Of a stretch of 64,000 nucleotides of DNA, positions 18,854-27,247 are shown piece after piece. A program made the position numbers and the translations under genes. Location: assembly GCF_000244955.1 (NCBI RefSeq), contig NZ_CM001439.1, positions 777,767 through 841,766 of the forward strand. The letters run 5' to 3'. The stretch comes from Saccharomonospora marina XMU15 (GTDB taxonomy: Bacteria; Actinomycetota; Actinomycetes; Mycobacteriales; Pseudonocardiaceae). The number at the start of each line of letters is the position of its first letter. Position 1 is the first letter of the stretch. The notes beneath the pieces were generated by a model. The model ran no database searches and was not told the DNA's origin. It saw nothing but the letters and a program-made list of their open reading frames with translations.

Positions 18854-20143
18854 TTACCCTCCGTCCGAGGAAATCTTCTCGTTCGCTTCGAACACGAGCT
18901 TGCGGGTCTGCCGCTCCTTGCTGCCGTCCGTGTAGGTCACATCGATCTCGTTGAGGGTGTAGCCCTCGTTCTGGTCGATGTAGACGTGCCGGATCTCCAC
19001 GTAGGCGATCTCGGCGTACCTTTCGCGCAGCCCGTCAGGGCCTTCCGCGGCGAGTTCACCCGTGGTGAGTTCGTATGCCGCCTCGGCGTCCTCGGTGACC
19101 GTGTTCAGGTACTCCTGGGAGCGCTGGGCGAGCGTGTCGGCGTCGTATGCGGCGAACAGGTGAGCAGGTTCGGCCGTCTCGGTCGGCGCCGGAGTGACCG
19201 GAGGTTTGCTCGGTTCGCTCGACGGCGTCGCGGAGGAGGTCGCGGTGGAGGTGGGCTCACCCGAAGTGGACGAGCCGGTCGGTTCCGCGTGCGAGGACCC
19301 GGTCGAGCGCAGATCCACCGAAACGTTGCCAGCATCGGCGCCGGGTGGCGGAGTGCCCGCGGGAGCGTTGTCGGTCTGCGACGGTTCGCCCGGTGTTGCT
19401 GTCCGGTCGCCCGCGTAACCCCCGCCGGGCAGCATGGGCGCACCACCGTGCCGGTCCGGCCAGCCTTCCAGCGCCGCCTGCTGCGGCTGCTGTGGCGGTT
19501 GTCCCACCAGCACCGACCCGGCGAACAGCAGTGCGATGACAACGGCGCCGGACGACAACGTCGCGAACCACGCCGCCTTTCGCCACGTGCGCGGCGGCGT
19601 GACCGATGCGGGAACCGAGCCCAGGTCGAACTTGCCGAGACCGTCCGGCGGCGGGGCGAGGTAGACCCTGGCGTCGTCAGCGTGCTCGGCCGCTTCCGCG
19701 TCGGTCACCGTGGTGGGCGCGGGGTCGGTCAGCGACACCTTCTTGCGCCGGACGGTGGGCTGCTCGGCGAGTTCGGGATCGACGTCGTCACGGATGCCGG
19801 GACTGGTGGCTTCGGCTTCGCGGGGGGCGCCTGCGTCGCCTGCAGGCGGCGGTATCGGCAACCGCCCGCGTGAGGTGGCGAACTCCGGCGGGTCGGGCCT
19901 GTCCCGGCCGGTGCGTCGAAGAGCCGGAGGAGGTGGTGGTAGCTGTGGCGGTGGTGGCGGTGCCTTCGGTACCGCTGCGCGTGGGTTGGGCGACCCGCCG
20001 TTGCGAGGCGGGCGCGGCACGGCCGCCATGGGCGAGGTTTCGGGGTCGGAGGTTGCCGGGCGTCGGTCCCGCTCCGGTCTGGGCGGGGGTGTGGCTCGGG
20101 TGCCCGTCAATCGGTGTCGTGGGGAGTCGGCCCTGCCGCTCAT
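18854..20143 (-). CDS. Single-pass membrane protein with Pro-rich N-terminus and NTF2-like outer domain
   Basis: 429 residues. The first ~175 residues are Pro/Arg-rich and disordered, including a polyproline run. One membrane helix lies at about 207-228 (ATLSSGAVVIALLFAGSVL), then a Ser/Thr/Pro-rich spacer, then a C-terminal domain (about 325-429; LAQRSQEYLNTVTEDAEAAY, then IRHVYIDQNEGYTLNEIDV) of NTF2-like appearance. It shares its layout with the neighbouring gene. Starts further upstream are open but would cross the promoter. A GGAAGGGG stands 12 nt before the ATG. Function unknown. Confidence 0.65.
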   Translation of the reverse strand: MSGRADSPRHRLTGTRATPPPRPERDRRPATSDPETSPMAAVPRPPRNGGSPNPRAAVPKAPPPPPQLPPPPPALRRTGRDRPDPPEFATSRGRLPIPPPAGDAGAPREAEATSPGIRDDVDPELAEQPTVRRKKVSLTDPAPTTVTDAEAAEHADDARVYLAPPPDGLGKFDLGSVPASVTPPRTWRKAAWFATLSSGAVVIALLFAGSVLVGQPPQQPQQAALEGWPDRHGGAPMLPGGGYAGDRTATPGEPSQTDNAPAGTPPPGADAGNVSVDLRSTGSSHAEPTGSSTSGEPTSTATSSATPSSEPSKPPVTPAPTETAEPAHLFAAYDADTLAQRSQEYLNTVTEDAEAAYELTTGELAAEGPDGLRERYAEIAYVEIRHVYIDQNEGYTLNEIDVTYTDGSKERQTRKLVFEANEKISSDGG

Positions 20144-20364
20144 GGTCGGCGGGCCCCTTCCAAGGCGCGCGGCCGAGCCGCGGCGGCACCGGTGTCCGGC
20201 AAGGAGCCGCGGCCACGAGCACCCACACGTTCGTGAATCGAAATCTGCAAATTGCTCGCGACTGCACTCACCCGCATCAGAGTAGGAGCTTTCGCGTCTG
20301 CGTGTGGGGTGAGGAAGCCGGCTCGCGCGGATATCACTCCACTGGGCGCACGAGGTTGCGCGTG

Positions 20365-20679
20365 TCACCCACCGCTGCGGTAGCGCGACTGCGTTGACTG
20401 CAGTGCCTTGCCCGCGGTGGTGCCCGCGCCGACAGCGAGGATGATCGCCACGATGTCGAGGGCGGGGCCACCCGCGGTGAGCAGCAGCGCGAGCAACGCG
20501 GCCGCGGTGGTGCCCCCAGCGACGCCCCACCGGGACCGCACGTACTGCGCGATCGGCGCGCCGCCGGGTCGCTTGTTGGCCGCGCTGTTCAGCATGGCCA
20601 GGTAACCGGCATGGCCGAGCGCGGCGAGCACCCCCGCGATGGCGATCACGACGGCGATCAGGTTGATGATCGTGTCCAT
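20365..20679 (-). CDS. Small integral membrane protein
   Basis: 104 residues with about three hydrophobic helices ([50 protein letters not shown]) and a short polar C-terminus. Family not recognised. It lies between the NTF2-like protein gene and the chorismate mutase gene on the same strand. The 221-nt gap 20144-20364 downstream holds no convincing gene. Confidence 0.65.
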   Translation of the reverse strand: MDTIINLIAVVIAIAGVLAALGHAGYLAMLNSAANKRPGGAPIAQYVRSRWGVAGGTTAAALLALLLTAGGPALDIVAIILAVGAGTTAGKALQSTQSRYRSGG

Positions 20680-20745
20680 GTGTCCAGTGTGCCCGTTACG
20701 GGTGCGGTCCGGCTTCGGGGAAAGCCCCTGATTTCGTACCCGACC

Positions 20746-21024
20746 TCACCGGCCGAGGCGCCCACGCCCCAGGTTGAGCAGGGCCATCGCCAGCTGCCTG
20801 CCTTCGGGGCCCAGCTCCCGGTAACGGGCGAGCACGTCGATCTCCCGGTTGTAGACGATCCTGGGACCGCCCGCCGCCATGCGGGCAGCGCCGATCTTCT
20901 TGGAAACCTCGGCTCGGCGCTTCACCAGGCGCAGGATCTCGGCGTCGAGCCAGTCGATCTCCTCGCGCAACGCGTCGATGTCGCCGGCCGCCGGTTCCGC
21001 CTTGTCGTGAGTCTGCGCGTCCAT
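20746..21024 (-). CDS. Chorismate mutase (AroQ type)
   Basis: 92 residues, the size of the intracellular mycobacterial enzyme. It converts chorismate to prephenate for phenylalanine and tyrosine. The helical AroQ fold shows IDALREEIDWLDAEILRLVKRR, then EVSKKIGAARMA and REIDVLARYREL. The short, cytoplasmic form usually needs DAHP synthase for full activity in mycobacteria (known for that family). ATG 21024 has GGAGGT 5 nt upstream. It is divergent from uvrD, as in M. tuberculosis. Expression is predicted to be controlled by the aromatic-codon attenuator at 21078-21189. Confidence 0.92.
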   Translation of the reverse strand: MDAQTHDKAEPAAGDIDALREEIDWLDAEILRLVKRRAEVSKKIGAARMAAGGPRIVYNREIDVLARYRELGPEGRQLAMALLNLGRGRLGR

Positions 21025-21077
21025 GTGGACCTCCGGTCGCTGTGGTCTTGCCGGCATCCCCGGGCCCGAGCCGACGA

Positions 21078-21161
21078 AAGCCCCGGGTCCGTGGACTCCG
21101 GGGCTTCGTGATGGCTGCTTACGGCGCTACGCGATCACGGGAACCGGAGTCCGGATCCCGT
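21078..21161 (-). promoter_or_regulatory. Ribosome-mediated transcription attenuator of chorismate mutase
   Basis: Read on the minus strand. Hairpin 1:2 occupies 21137-21161 (ACGGGA with TCCCGT, plus TCCGG with CCGGT, loop ACT). Terminator 3:4 occupies 21078-21106 (AAGCCCCGG with CCGGGGCTT, 9 bp, followed by TCG). Segment 2 (21144-21152, GGACTCCGG) is exactly complementary over 9 nt to segment 3 (21093-21101, CCGGAGTCC), giving an antiterminator. Stalling on the Tyr/Phe codons just upstream would mask segment 1, release segment 2 and prevent termination before the gene at 21024. Confidence 0.8.
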
Positions 21162-21189
21162 AGAAAAATCGAAACGCGTAGTACCGCAC
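21127..21189 (-). CDS. Leader peptide rich in Tyr and Phe, upstream of chorismate mutase
   Basis: A 20-codon frame starting at GTG 21189 and ending at TAG 21127 contains the run YYAFRFFY at residues 3-10: six aromatic codons in eight. A -10-like CATACT (21196-21201) ends 6 nt before the GTG, fitting a leaderless transcript. An in-frame ATG at 21207 would give 26 residues but has no Shine-Dalgarno sequence. The run lies directly before the 1:2 hairpin of the attenuator, as expected for a sensor of charged tRNA-Tyr and tRNA-Phe. Confidence 0.75.
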   Translation of the reverse strand: MRYYAFRFFYGIRTPVPVIA

Positions 21190-21246
21190 GAGCCGAGTAT
21201 GGCACATGGACCCGCCGTCGGACCCCCCAGGTAGCGTGGAATCACA

Positions 21247-23649
21247 ATGAGCACCCTGTTCGATCTCCCCCCGGAACCCAGCAGGCACGCGGCGCTGCTC
21301 GACGACCTGAATCCGGCTCAACGCGCCGCTGTGGAGCACACCGGATCGCCGTTGCTCGTCGTCGCGGGCGCGGGTTCGGGCAAGACGCGTGTGCTGACAA
21401 GGCGGATCGCCTACCTGCTCGCCGAGCGGGGCGCGCATCCCGGCCAGATCATGGCGATCACCTTCACCAACAAGGCGGCCGCGGAGATGCGCGACCGGGT
21501 CAGCGAGTTGGTCGGGCGTCGCGCGGGAGCGATGTGGGTGTCGACGTTCCATTCGATGTGTGTGCGCCTGCTTCGACGCGAGGCCAAGACACTGGAGATG
21601 ACGTCGAGCTTCTCCGTGTACGACGCCGACGACAGCAGGCGGTTGATGACGCTCGTCGCCCGTGACCTCGACCTGGACCCCAAGCGGTACCCCGCCAGGG
21701 CGTTGGCGGCACACGTGTCCGGTCTGAAGAACGAACTGGTGGACGCCGACACGGCGGCGGAACGCGCGGCAGGCGACTTCGAGCGCAGGACCGCCGAGGC
21801 CTACCGGGAATACCAGCGCAGGCTCATGCAGGCCAACGCGATGGACTTCGACGACCTCATCATGCGCACGGTCGAGTTGCTGCAGGCCTTTCCCGACGTG
21901 GCCGAGCATTACCGGCGCCGGTTCCGGCACGTGCTCGTCGACGAGTACCAGGACACCAACCACGCGCAGTACACGCTGGTGCGCGAACTGGTCGGTACGA
22001 AGCCCACCGAGTCGGGTGTCGAGCCCGCGGAACTGTGCGTCGTGGGCGACGCCGACCAGTCGATCTACGCGTTCCGCGGCGCGACCATCCGCAACATCGA
22101 GGAGTTCGAACGCGACTTCCCGGCCGCGCGCACCATCCTGCTGGAGCAGAACTACCGCTCGACGCAGACGATCCTTTCGGCGGCCAACGCGGTCATCGCG
22201 CGCAACCCCAACCGCAGGGACAAGCGGCTGTGGACCGACTCAGGGCACGGCGAACGGATCGTCGGCTACGTCGCGGACAACGAGCACGACGAGGCCGCGT
22301 TCGTGGCGGGTGAGATCGACGACTTGGCCGACCGCGGCGAGGCAAAGTACTCCGATGTCGCCGTCTTCTACCGCACGAACAACCAGTCGCGAGTGTTCGA
22401 GGAGATCTTCATCCGGTTGGGCCTGCCGTACCGGGTCGTGGGTGGCGTGCGCTTCTACGAGCGTCGTGAGGTCCGCGACGCGCTGGCATACCTGCGGGTG
22501 CTGGCCAACCCGGACGACACGGTGAGCTTGCGGCGAATCCTCAACGTGCCCAAGCGTGGAATCGGTGACCGTGCCGAGGCGGTGGTGGCCACCCATGCCG
22601 AACGGGAGCGGGTTTCGTTCAGCTCGGCGTTGCGCGAGGCGGCGGCGGGCAAGATCGCGTTGCTGAACTCCCGCTCGCAGAAGGCGATCGCGGCGTTCGT
22701 CGAGTTGCTCGACGGGCTTGCTGAGTTGGTGGACTCCGGCGAGGAGGTGGCCGACCTGCTGGAGGCGGTGTTGGAACGGACCGGCTACCGCGCCGAACTC
22801 GAGGAGTCGGACGATCCGCAGGACGCCTCCCGGCTGGAAAACCTGGACGAGTTGGTAACCGTGGCGAGAGAGTTCACCGACTTCGCGCAGACCACCACCG
22901 GCGCGGACGAGGGTGAAGCCGAGGACGCGGGTGTGCCGGAGCCGGGATCACTGCCTGCCTTTCTCGAGCGCGTTTCACTGGTCGCCGACGCCGATTCCAT
23001 CCCCGCTCCGGACGGGGAGAGCGAGCAGGACGATTCCGGGGTCGTCACGCTCATGACCGTGCACACCGCGAAGGGTCTCGAGTACCCGGTCGTCTTCTGC
23101 ACCGGCTGGGAGGACGGCGTCTTCCCACATCTGCGTGCGCTGGGTGAGCCGAAGGAGCTGGCCGAGGAACGCAGGCTCGCCTACGTGGCCATCACCCGGG
23201 CACGCAAGCGGCTTTACGTCTCGCGTGCGCTGGTTCGCACCGCATGGGGCCAGCCGATGAACAATCCGGCCTCGCGCTTCCTGGACGAGATCCCCGCCGA
23301 ACTCCTCGACTGGCGCAGGGAAGCACCGTCGGGCGCGGGGCAGGGCGGGTCACCGCGTGCGGCCACGACGTGGGGCAGGCGGATCGGCACGGGCGACGGA
23401 TCCGCACAGGCCGGTATCGCGGCGAGCGGTATGCGGACCACTTCGTTCAAGGGGTGGAAGGCCGACTGGAAGGACACTGTCGCGCTCAAGCTTGACGTTG
23501 GTGACCGGGTCAGCCATGACAAGTACGGGCTGGGAACGGTTGTCGCCACCGAGGGGTCGGGCGCAAGAGCCACGGCGACGATCGACTTCGGCGCGTCTGG
23601 CACCGTACGGCTCATGCTCATCGGCAGTGTGCCGATGGTGAAGCTCTGA
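21247..23649 (+). CDS. uvrD: ATP-dependent DNA helicase UvrD/PcrA
   Basis: 800 residues, superfamily 1A 3'-5' helicase for excision repair and replication restart. Motifs in order: Q-motif LNPAQRAAVEH, Walker A AGAGSGKTRVLTRRI, Ia TFTNKAAAEM, Walker B VDEYQDTN, III VGDADQSIYAFRGA, IV LEQNYRST, V VTLMTVHTAKGLEYPVVF, VI YVAITRARKRLYV. The C-terminal Tudor-like tail (LDVGDRVSHDKYGLGTVV) is the RNA polymerase-binding region in PcrA-type helicases. TAGCGT at 21232-21237 is a -10 candidate 9 nt before the ATG. The gene is divergent from chorismate mutase as uvrD1 is in M. tuberculosis. Confidence 0.96.
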   Translation: MSTLFDLPPEPSRHAALLDDLNPAQRAAVEHTGSPLLVVAGAGSGKTRVLTRRIAYLLAERGAHPGQIMAITFTNKAAAEMRDRVSELVGRRAGAMWVSTFHSMCVRLLRREAKTLEMTSSFSVYDADDSRRLMTLVARDLDLDPKRYPARALAAHVSGLKNELVDADTAAERAAGDFERRTAEAYREYQRRLMQANAMDFDDLIMRTVELLQAFPDVAEHYRRRFRHVLVDEYQDTNHAQYTLVRELVGTKPTESGVEPAELCVVGDADQSIYAFRGATIRNIEEFERDFPAARTILLEQNYRSTQTILSAANAVIARNPNRRDKRLWTDSGHGERIVGYVADNEHDEAAFVAGEIDDLADRGEAKYSDVAVFYRTNNQSRVFEEIFIRLGLPYRVVGGVRFYERREVRDALAYLRVLANPDDTVSLRRILNVPKRGIGDRAEAVVATHAERERVSFSSALREAAAGKIALLNSRSQKAIAAFVELLDGLAELVDSGEEVADLLEAVLERTGYRAELEESDDPQDASRLENLDELVTVAREFTDFAQTTTGADEGEAEDAGVPEPGSLPAFLERVSLVADADSIPAPDGESEQDDSGVVTLMTVHTAKGLEYPVVFCTGWEDGVFPHLRALGEPKELAEERRLAYVAITRARKRLYVSRALVRTAWGQPMNNPASRFLDEIPAELLDWRREAPSGAGQGGSPRAATTWGRRIGTGDGSAQAGIAASGMRTTSFKGWKADWKDTVALKLDVGDRVSHDKYGLGTVVATEGSGARATATIDFGASGTVRLMLIGSVPMVKL

Positions 23650-23739
23650 ATCGCCGCTAGCAGATGGCGGGTGCTGACCCTTCCGAGTGAATCGTCGCGT
23701 CGGGCCCGAAACTGTCGGACCACCGCGCTAGTCTCTTCG

Positions 23740-23755
23740 TCGAACACAAGTTCGA
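23740..23755 (+). promoter_or_regulatory. Perfect SOS (LexA) box after uvrD, overlapping a promoter
   Basis: TCGAAC-ACAA-GTTCGA is a perfect match to the actinobacterial LexA consensus. TAGTCT (23729-23734) is a -10 candidate, putting transcription start inside the box, and AGGAG stands 7 nt before an ATG at 23771. The frame from that ATG stays open to 24979, but beyond about 24025 it is antisense to the M23 peptidase gene, so its real product is unclear. The stretch 23650-24025 otherwise shows no recognisable gene. Confidence 0.6.
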
Positions 23756-24025
23756 ATCGAGGAGCGAGCTATGCGGAGAAATGGTCGCACGCCGTGGCCC
23801 GAGGCTCTTCGGTTGTCGTCATGGCTGACCGGCGTTCCGATGGGCTGTGCGATGAGCGCGGTGCTACGGCTCGCCGCAGGGCTACGGCGGCTGCTACCGG
23901 CTCAGGGGGCCGATGTGGTGGGCGGGAGTCACGACGACGTCCGCATGCCCGCCGAGTCGGGGACAGTTCACCCGGATGGAGTGGTGTTCGCCGATCGGCG
24001 CCGCGCGAGGGGTGGTGACAAGTCG

Positions 24026-24850
24026 CTACAGGTAGACGCCGCGTTCGGCCAGCCAGGCACGCGGGTCCATCTTCTGCCCGGCCGCCGACCAGACTTCGAA
24101 GTGCAGATGGGGGCCGGTCGACTGGCCGCGGTTGCCCATTTCGGCGATGTAGTCGCCCGCTTTGACTCGTTGGCCGACGTACACCGAGTAGCTGTTGACG
24201 TGCCCGTAGACCAGAACGGTGCCGTCGTCGAGTTGCATGCGCACCCACAGACCGAAACCGCTGGCGGGTCCGGCCTCGATGATCGTCCCGTCCGCAGCGG
24301 CCACGATGGGGGTGCCCACGCTGTTGGCGATGTCGATCCCGTAGTGAGTCGTGCCCCACCGGGCACCGAATCCCGAGGTGAAGATGCCCTGAGCGGGCAG
24401 CACCGTCTTGGGCCGAGCGGCCTCCGCTGCGGCGCGGCGGGCCTCTTCGGCCTCCCGCTCAAGGCGTTCCTTCGTCACCTTCGCGCTGGTGGTGAGCTTC
24501 TTCGCCTCTGCGGAACCGTCTGTGGTCCGGGCAACCTGCAACAGGACAGGCGCCCCCGCGGGAGCGCCGCCACCCGTTCCGAGTGTCGCCTTCGCGTCAC
24601 GGGAATTGGCCAACGGGGTGACGTCGGTCTTGGAGTCCGACGACGACTCACCTGCGGCTTGAAGGGTCTGACCAGCGGCGGCGGCGGCGAAAGCACCGGC
24701 GGCGACGGCGGCGACCACCACTCGGCCACGCAGGGCCGACGAGGGCGCGGGAAGCCTGTGCGATCCCCGGACGCGAACGACCGCACCGTCAAGTGCCTCT
24801 TCGAGTGCCGGGGAAGTAGCTTGGCCGCCGGGGGAGCGGTGTCGAGCCAA
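24026..24850 (-). CDS. M23 family metallopeptidase (peptidoglycan hydrolase)
   Basis: 274 residues. A basic N-terminus and one hydrophobic segment (VVVAAVAAGAFAAAAAGQTLQ, about 44-65) act as signal or anchor. A helical Ala/Glu/Arg-rich linker (about 120-150) precedes the LytM domain with zinc ligands in HYGIDIAN and GPHLHFEV. It corresponds to the M23 gene next to uvrD1 in mycobacteria. The TTG start has GGAAGG about 9 nt upstream. The predicted leader is ~240 nt with a CRP-like site near -41; I looked for a c-di-AMP riboswitch there and did not find its conserved boxes. Confidence 0.88.
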   Translation of the reverse strand: MARHRSPGGQATSPALEEALDGAVVRVRGSHRLPAPSSALRGRVVVAAVAAGAFAAAAAGQTLQAAGESSSDSKTDVTPLANSRDAKATLGTGGGAPAGAPVLLQVARTTDGSAEAKKLTTSAKVTKERLEREAEEARRAAAEAARPKTVLPAQGIFTSGFGARWGTTHYGIDIANSVGTPIVAAADGTIIEAGPASGFGLWVRMQLDDGTVLVYGHVNSYSVYVGQRVKAGDYIAEMGNRGQSTGPHLHFEVWSAAGQKMDPRAWLAERGVYL

Positions 24851-25096
24851 GACAGGGGCCTTCCGTTACTCGGGGAGCCAGGTCATGAGACACCGGGCGG
24901 GGGATCCCGGCGAGCGGTGTCGGGGGCACCACTCGATGGTCTGCAAGCCTCCGAGGAGGCTCGCCCACCACGTTCGTGACCTGACCGTAATGGGGACTGC
25001 GGGACAGTAACGAAATGGCGGCGCCCCTAGCAAGATCCGCATCCGGTTTACGCCGACCGAGGGAGGCCTTTGGGACGGACTAGAGGCGAATGACTC

Positions 25097-25139
25097 AAGG
25101 TAGAAGCGACACGGAGAGTTTGATGTGACTTGCGTTACA
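25097..25139 (-). promoter_or_regulatory. CRP/GlxR-like site and promoter of the M23 peptidase gene
   Basis: TGTGA-CTTGCG-TTACA (25124-25139) differs by one base from the TGTGA-N6-TCACA consensus. A minus-strand -10 candidate TACCTT lies at 25097-25102, placing the start near 25090 and the site centre near -41, a class II activation geometry. The 549-nt divergent interval 24851-25399 holds no other gene that I can support. Confidence 0.5.
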
Positions 25140-25399
25140 TCTGCGCAACCGGGCGTTTGAAGCGCGTTGGTCGCTTCCGGCTGCAGCGTTGCCTCGCCAA
25201 CCTCTCGCCAACTCCCCACTGACCGGGGTCGGGCAGTCAGGCCAGTGTGGTGCCCTCCGAACGAGCGGCCGTGACGTGCTCGGCGTTGCGGCGCGCGCGA
25301 GGCCCGCCGTTGCTAGCGTCGGAACGGTCAGTGCCCGCGAGTTGTGACCGACGGCGAGGGCTCTCTCTGATTTGGGTAGGGCGCCGGAAGTGGAGGTGT

Positions 25400-27247
25400 G
25401 TGATCGGGTCGAGTGCCGGCGATGCGGTCGTCTCACGCGTGAAGCCGTCGTCAGCGGCGCAGGAACGTTCCGCTGACTCGGCCACCTTGTTGTCCGCGTT
25501 GGTCGTAGCGGGACTGGCGGCCTCACTCCTGGCCGCGGGGGCGGCAGTTCCCGTCGTTGCCGGAGCGGAGCCCGCGTTCGCCAGCGCGCCACTTCTGGAT
25601 GTGCTGGCCTTCCTTCCGGTTGCTGTGGCGATAGCCCTGGTGCTGAGCTCCAGGCGCGCGGCTGCCGCGGGCGTGCTCGTCGGCGCGGCCGCGCTGGCTC
25701 CCGGCAGACTGGTGCTCGACCTGCAGTTCGTGGCTGATCCGTCGATGGCTTCCCGGCCGGAGCTGTACATGCCGGGCGATCTGGTCACGCGTGCGCCGGC
25801 AGCGGGGCTGTGGTTACTGCTCGCCGGGCATCTCGCGGCAGCTGTAGCTGGCCTGTTGGCGCTGCGCGCCGTCGGCGGGAAACCGACGCTCGCCGTCGGC
25901 ACGCCGGCATCCTCGGAACCGAGTGCGGACTCGGATGAGGAGGGAGTGCAGCGTTGGCGGCAGCGTTGGCTGCTGGTCGTGGTCGTCACCGCGGTGGTAG
26001 CCGCGTGTGGGCTGTTGATGGCACCGTTCGGCTCCGAAGACGTCTACCTGCTCGGGCGCAACGCTTTCGAGGGCCCTGCCGCGGCAATGGCCGGGCACCT
26101 GCTGTTGGCGTGCGCCTTGCCCGTCGGTGCCGCGTTCCTGATCACCTCCTCGGCGACGGCGGACTTCGCCAGGGGAGGACTCGCGGGCCTTGCCGTGGGC
26201 GTTACGGCACTGGCGGCGCCTCATGTGGTGAGCGGAGCGAGCCTGGAAGCGGTGGACCTCAGCTCCGGTCCCGTCGTCGCGCTCGCTGGCGCGGCCGGCC
26301 TACTCGCCGTGGCGGCCACCCGTCCCCGCGGTCGCGCTGAGGCCGCTGCGTTGACCGACCACGACCAGCCAGGCCACGCGCCGCAGGCCTCGGTACCGGG
26401 CCAGCTCCGGCTGCAACTGGTCACCGGCATCCTCGCGACACTCACCGCCGTCGTCGCCGTCATCGGGTCGTTCACGGCCCAGATCTCGACGGGCAGCTCG
26501 GTCGAGGCACCGGAAAGTCCTGCGCGCTGGTTGTTGCTGGCCTCCGGGCTGCTGGTGGGCGTGCTCGGTGTGACGATGTTCGTGCCCGCCGTCGCGGCGG
26601 CCGTGCGCCCCGTGCTGTCGGTGGCCTGGGTAGGCGTGCTCGTCGCGGGTACTGCCGTGCTCGACACAGCCATCACCGCGACCGGTGTTCCTGGCACGAT
26701 GTCCGCCGGGCCGGGAGTGCTGTGGACGTGGCTCGCGATGTTCGCCGCCGTGGTCACCGCATGCTGTAGTGCCGTCACCGGAATCGTCGAGCGCGAGAAC
26801 GCGGAGGCGACCATGGTCGGGGGCGCGATCACCCGGGCGGGTCTGAACATGCTGACACCGCTCGCGGCGGCCGCCATCCTCGCCGTCGCGGCGTTCGGGA
26901 TGCCCGTCGTCGTGGCGCCCGATTATGTCGAGCCCGGCCTGTGGTCGGACTTCGGCACGCCGTCCTGGGGCCTGCTCGCCGGCGCGATCACCGTTCTCGC
27001 CGTGCTGGCGCTCGCAACGATCAGCAGGTCGGCGCGCGCGGCGGGGCTACTGGTAGGGGTGGCCGCGGTGCTCGGTTTGCGGGCCGCCGCGCTGCCCCTG
27101 GGAGAGGGCCATATAGCGGGCGCGGGGGCAGGGCCGGGGCTGTGGTTGGCCCTGGCGGGGGCCACTGCTGCGATGATCGCCGCCGGGATCGCGGTTGCCG
27201 ACGCACGTAGCGCGCGCGGGCGCGCGGACGTTGAAGGTCAGCGGTGA
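25400..27247 (+). CDS. Large polytopic membrane protein, unknown function
   Basis: About 615 residues, Ala/Val/Leu/Gly-rich, with some 14 or more predicted membrane helices and few charged loops. No catalytic or transporter signature recognised. The start is uncertain: GTG 25400 has GGAGGT only 2 nt upstream, and GTG 25439 lacks a ribosome site; the frame is also open to 25247. Its stop overlaps by GTGA the start of a broken small gene, indicating a former two-gene operon. It lies between the M23 peptidase gene and sucC. Confidence 0.7.
   Translation: MIGSSAGDAVVSRVKPSSAAQERSADSATLLSALVVAGLAASLLAAGAAVPVVAGAEPAFASAPLLDVLAFLPVAVAIALVLSSRRAAAAGVLVGAAALAPGRLVLDLQFVADPSMASRPELYMPGDLVTRAPAAGLWLLLAGHLAAAVAGLLALRAVGGKPTLAVGTPASSEPSADSDEEGVQRWRQRWLLVVVVTAVVAACGLLMAPFGSEDVYLLGRNAFEGPAAAMAGHLLLACALPVGAAFLITSSATADFARGGLAGLAVGVTALAAPHVVSGASLEAVDLSSGPVVALAGAAGLLAVAATRPRGRAEAAALTDHDQPGHAPQASVPGQLRLQLVTGILATLTAVVAVIGSFTAQISTGSSVEAPESPARWLLLASGLLVGVLGVTMFVPAVAAAVRPVLSVAWVGVLVAGTAVLDTAITATGVPGTMSAGPGVLWTWLAMFAAVVTACCSAVTGIVERENAEATMVGGAITRAGLNMLTPLAAAAILAVAAFGMPVVVAPDYVEPGLWSDFGTPSWGLLAGAITVLAVLALATISRSARAAGLLVGVAAVLGLRAAALPLGEGHIAGAGAGPGLWLALAGATAAMIAAGIAVADARSARGRADVEGQR

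Noticed and set aside
23781-23822. Short minus-strand frame MTTTEEPRATACDHFSA near the SOS box
   Set aside because: No ribosome site or promoter on that strand and no link to a neighbouring gene.
23771-24979. 402-codon frame beginning at an ATG with a good ribosome site after the SOS box
   Set aside because: Most of it is antisense to the well-supported M23 peptidase gene and its composition is that of a high-GC shadow. Only the start region is reported, as part of the SOS-box finding.
24851-25090. c-di-AMP (ydaO-type) riboswitch before the M23 peptidase gene
   Set aside because: The conserved GUGAAUC and CCGUCAGCUAACC-like boxes were looked for on the minus strand and not found.
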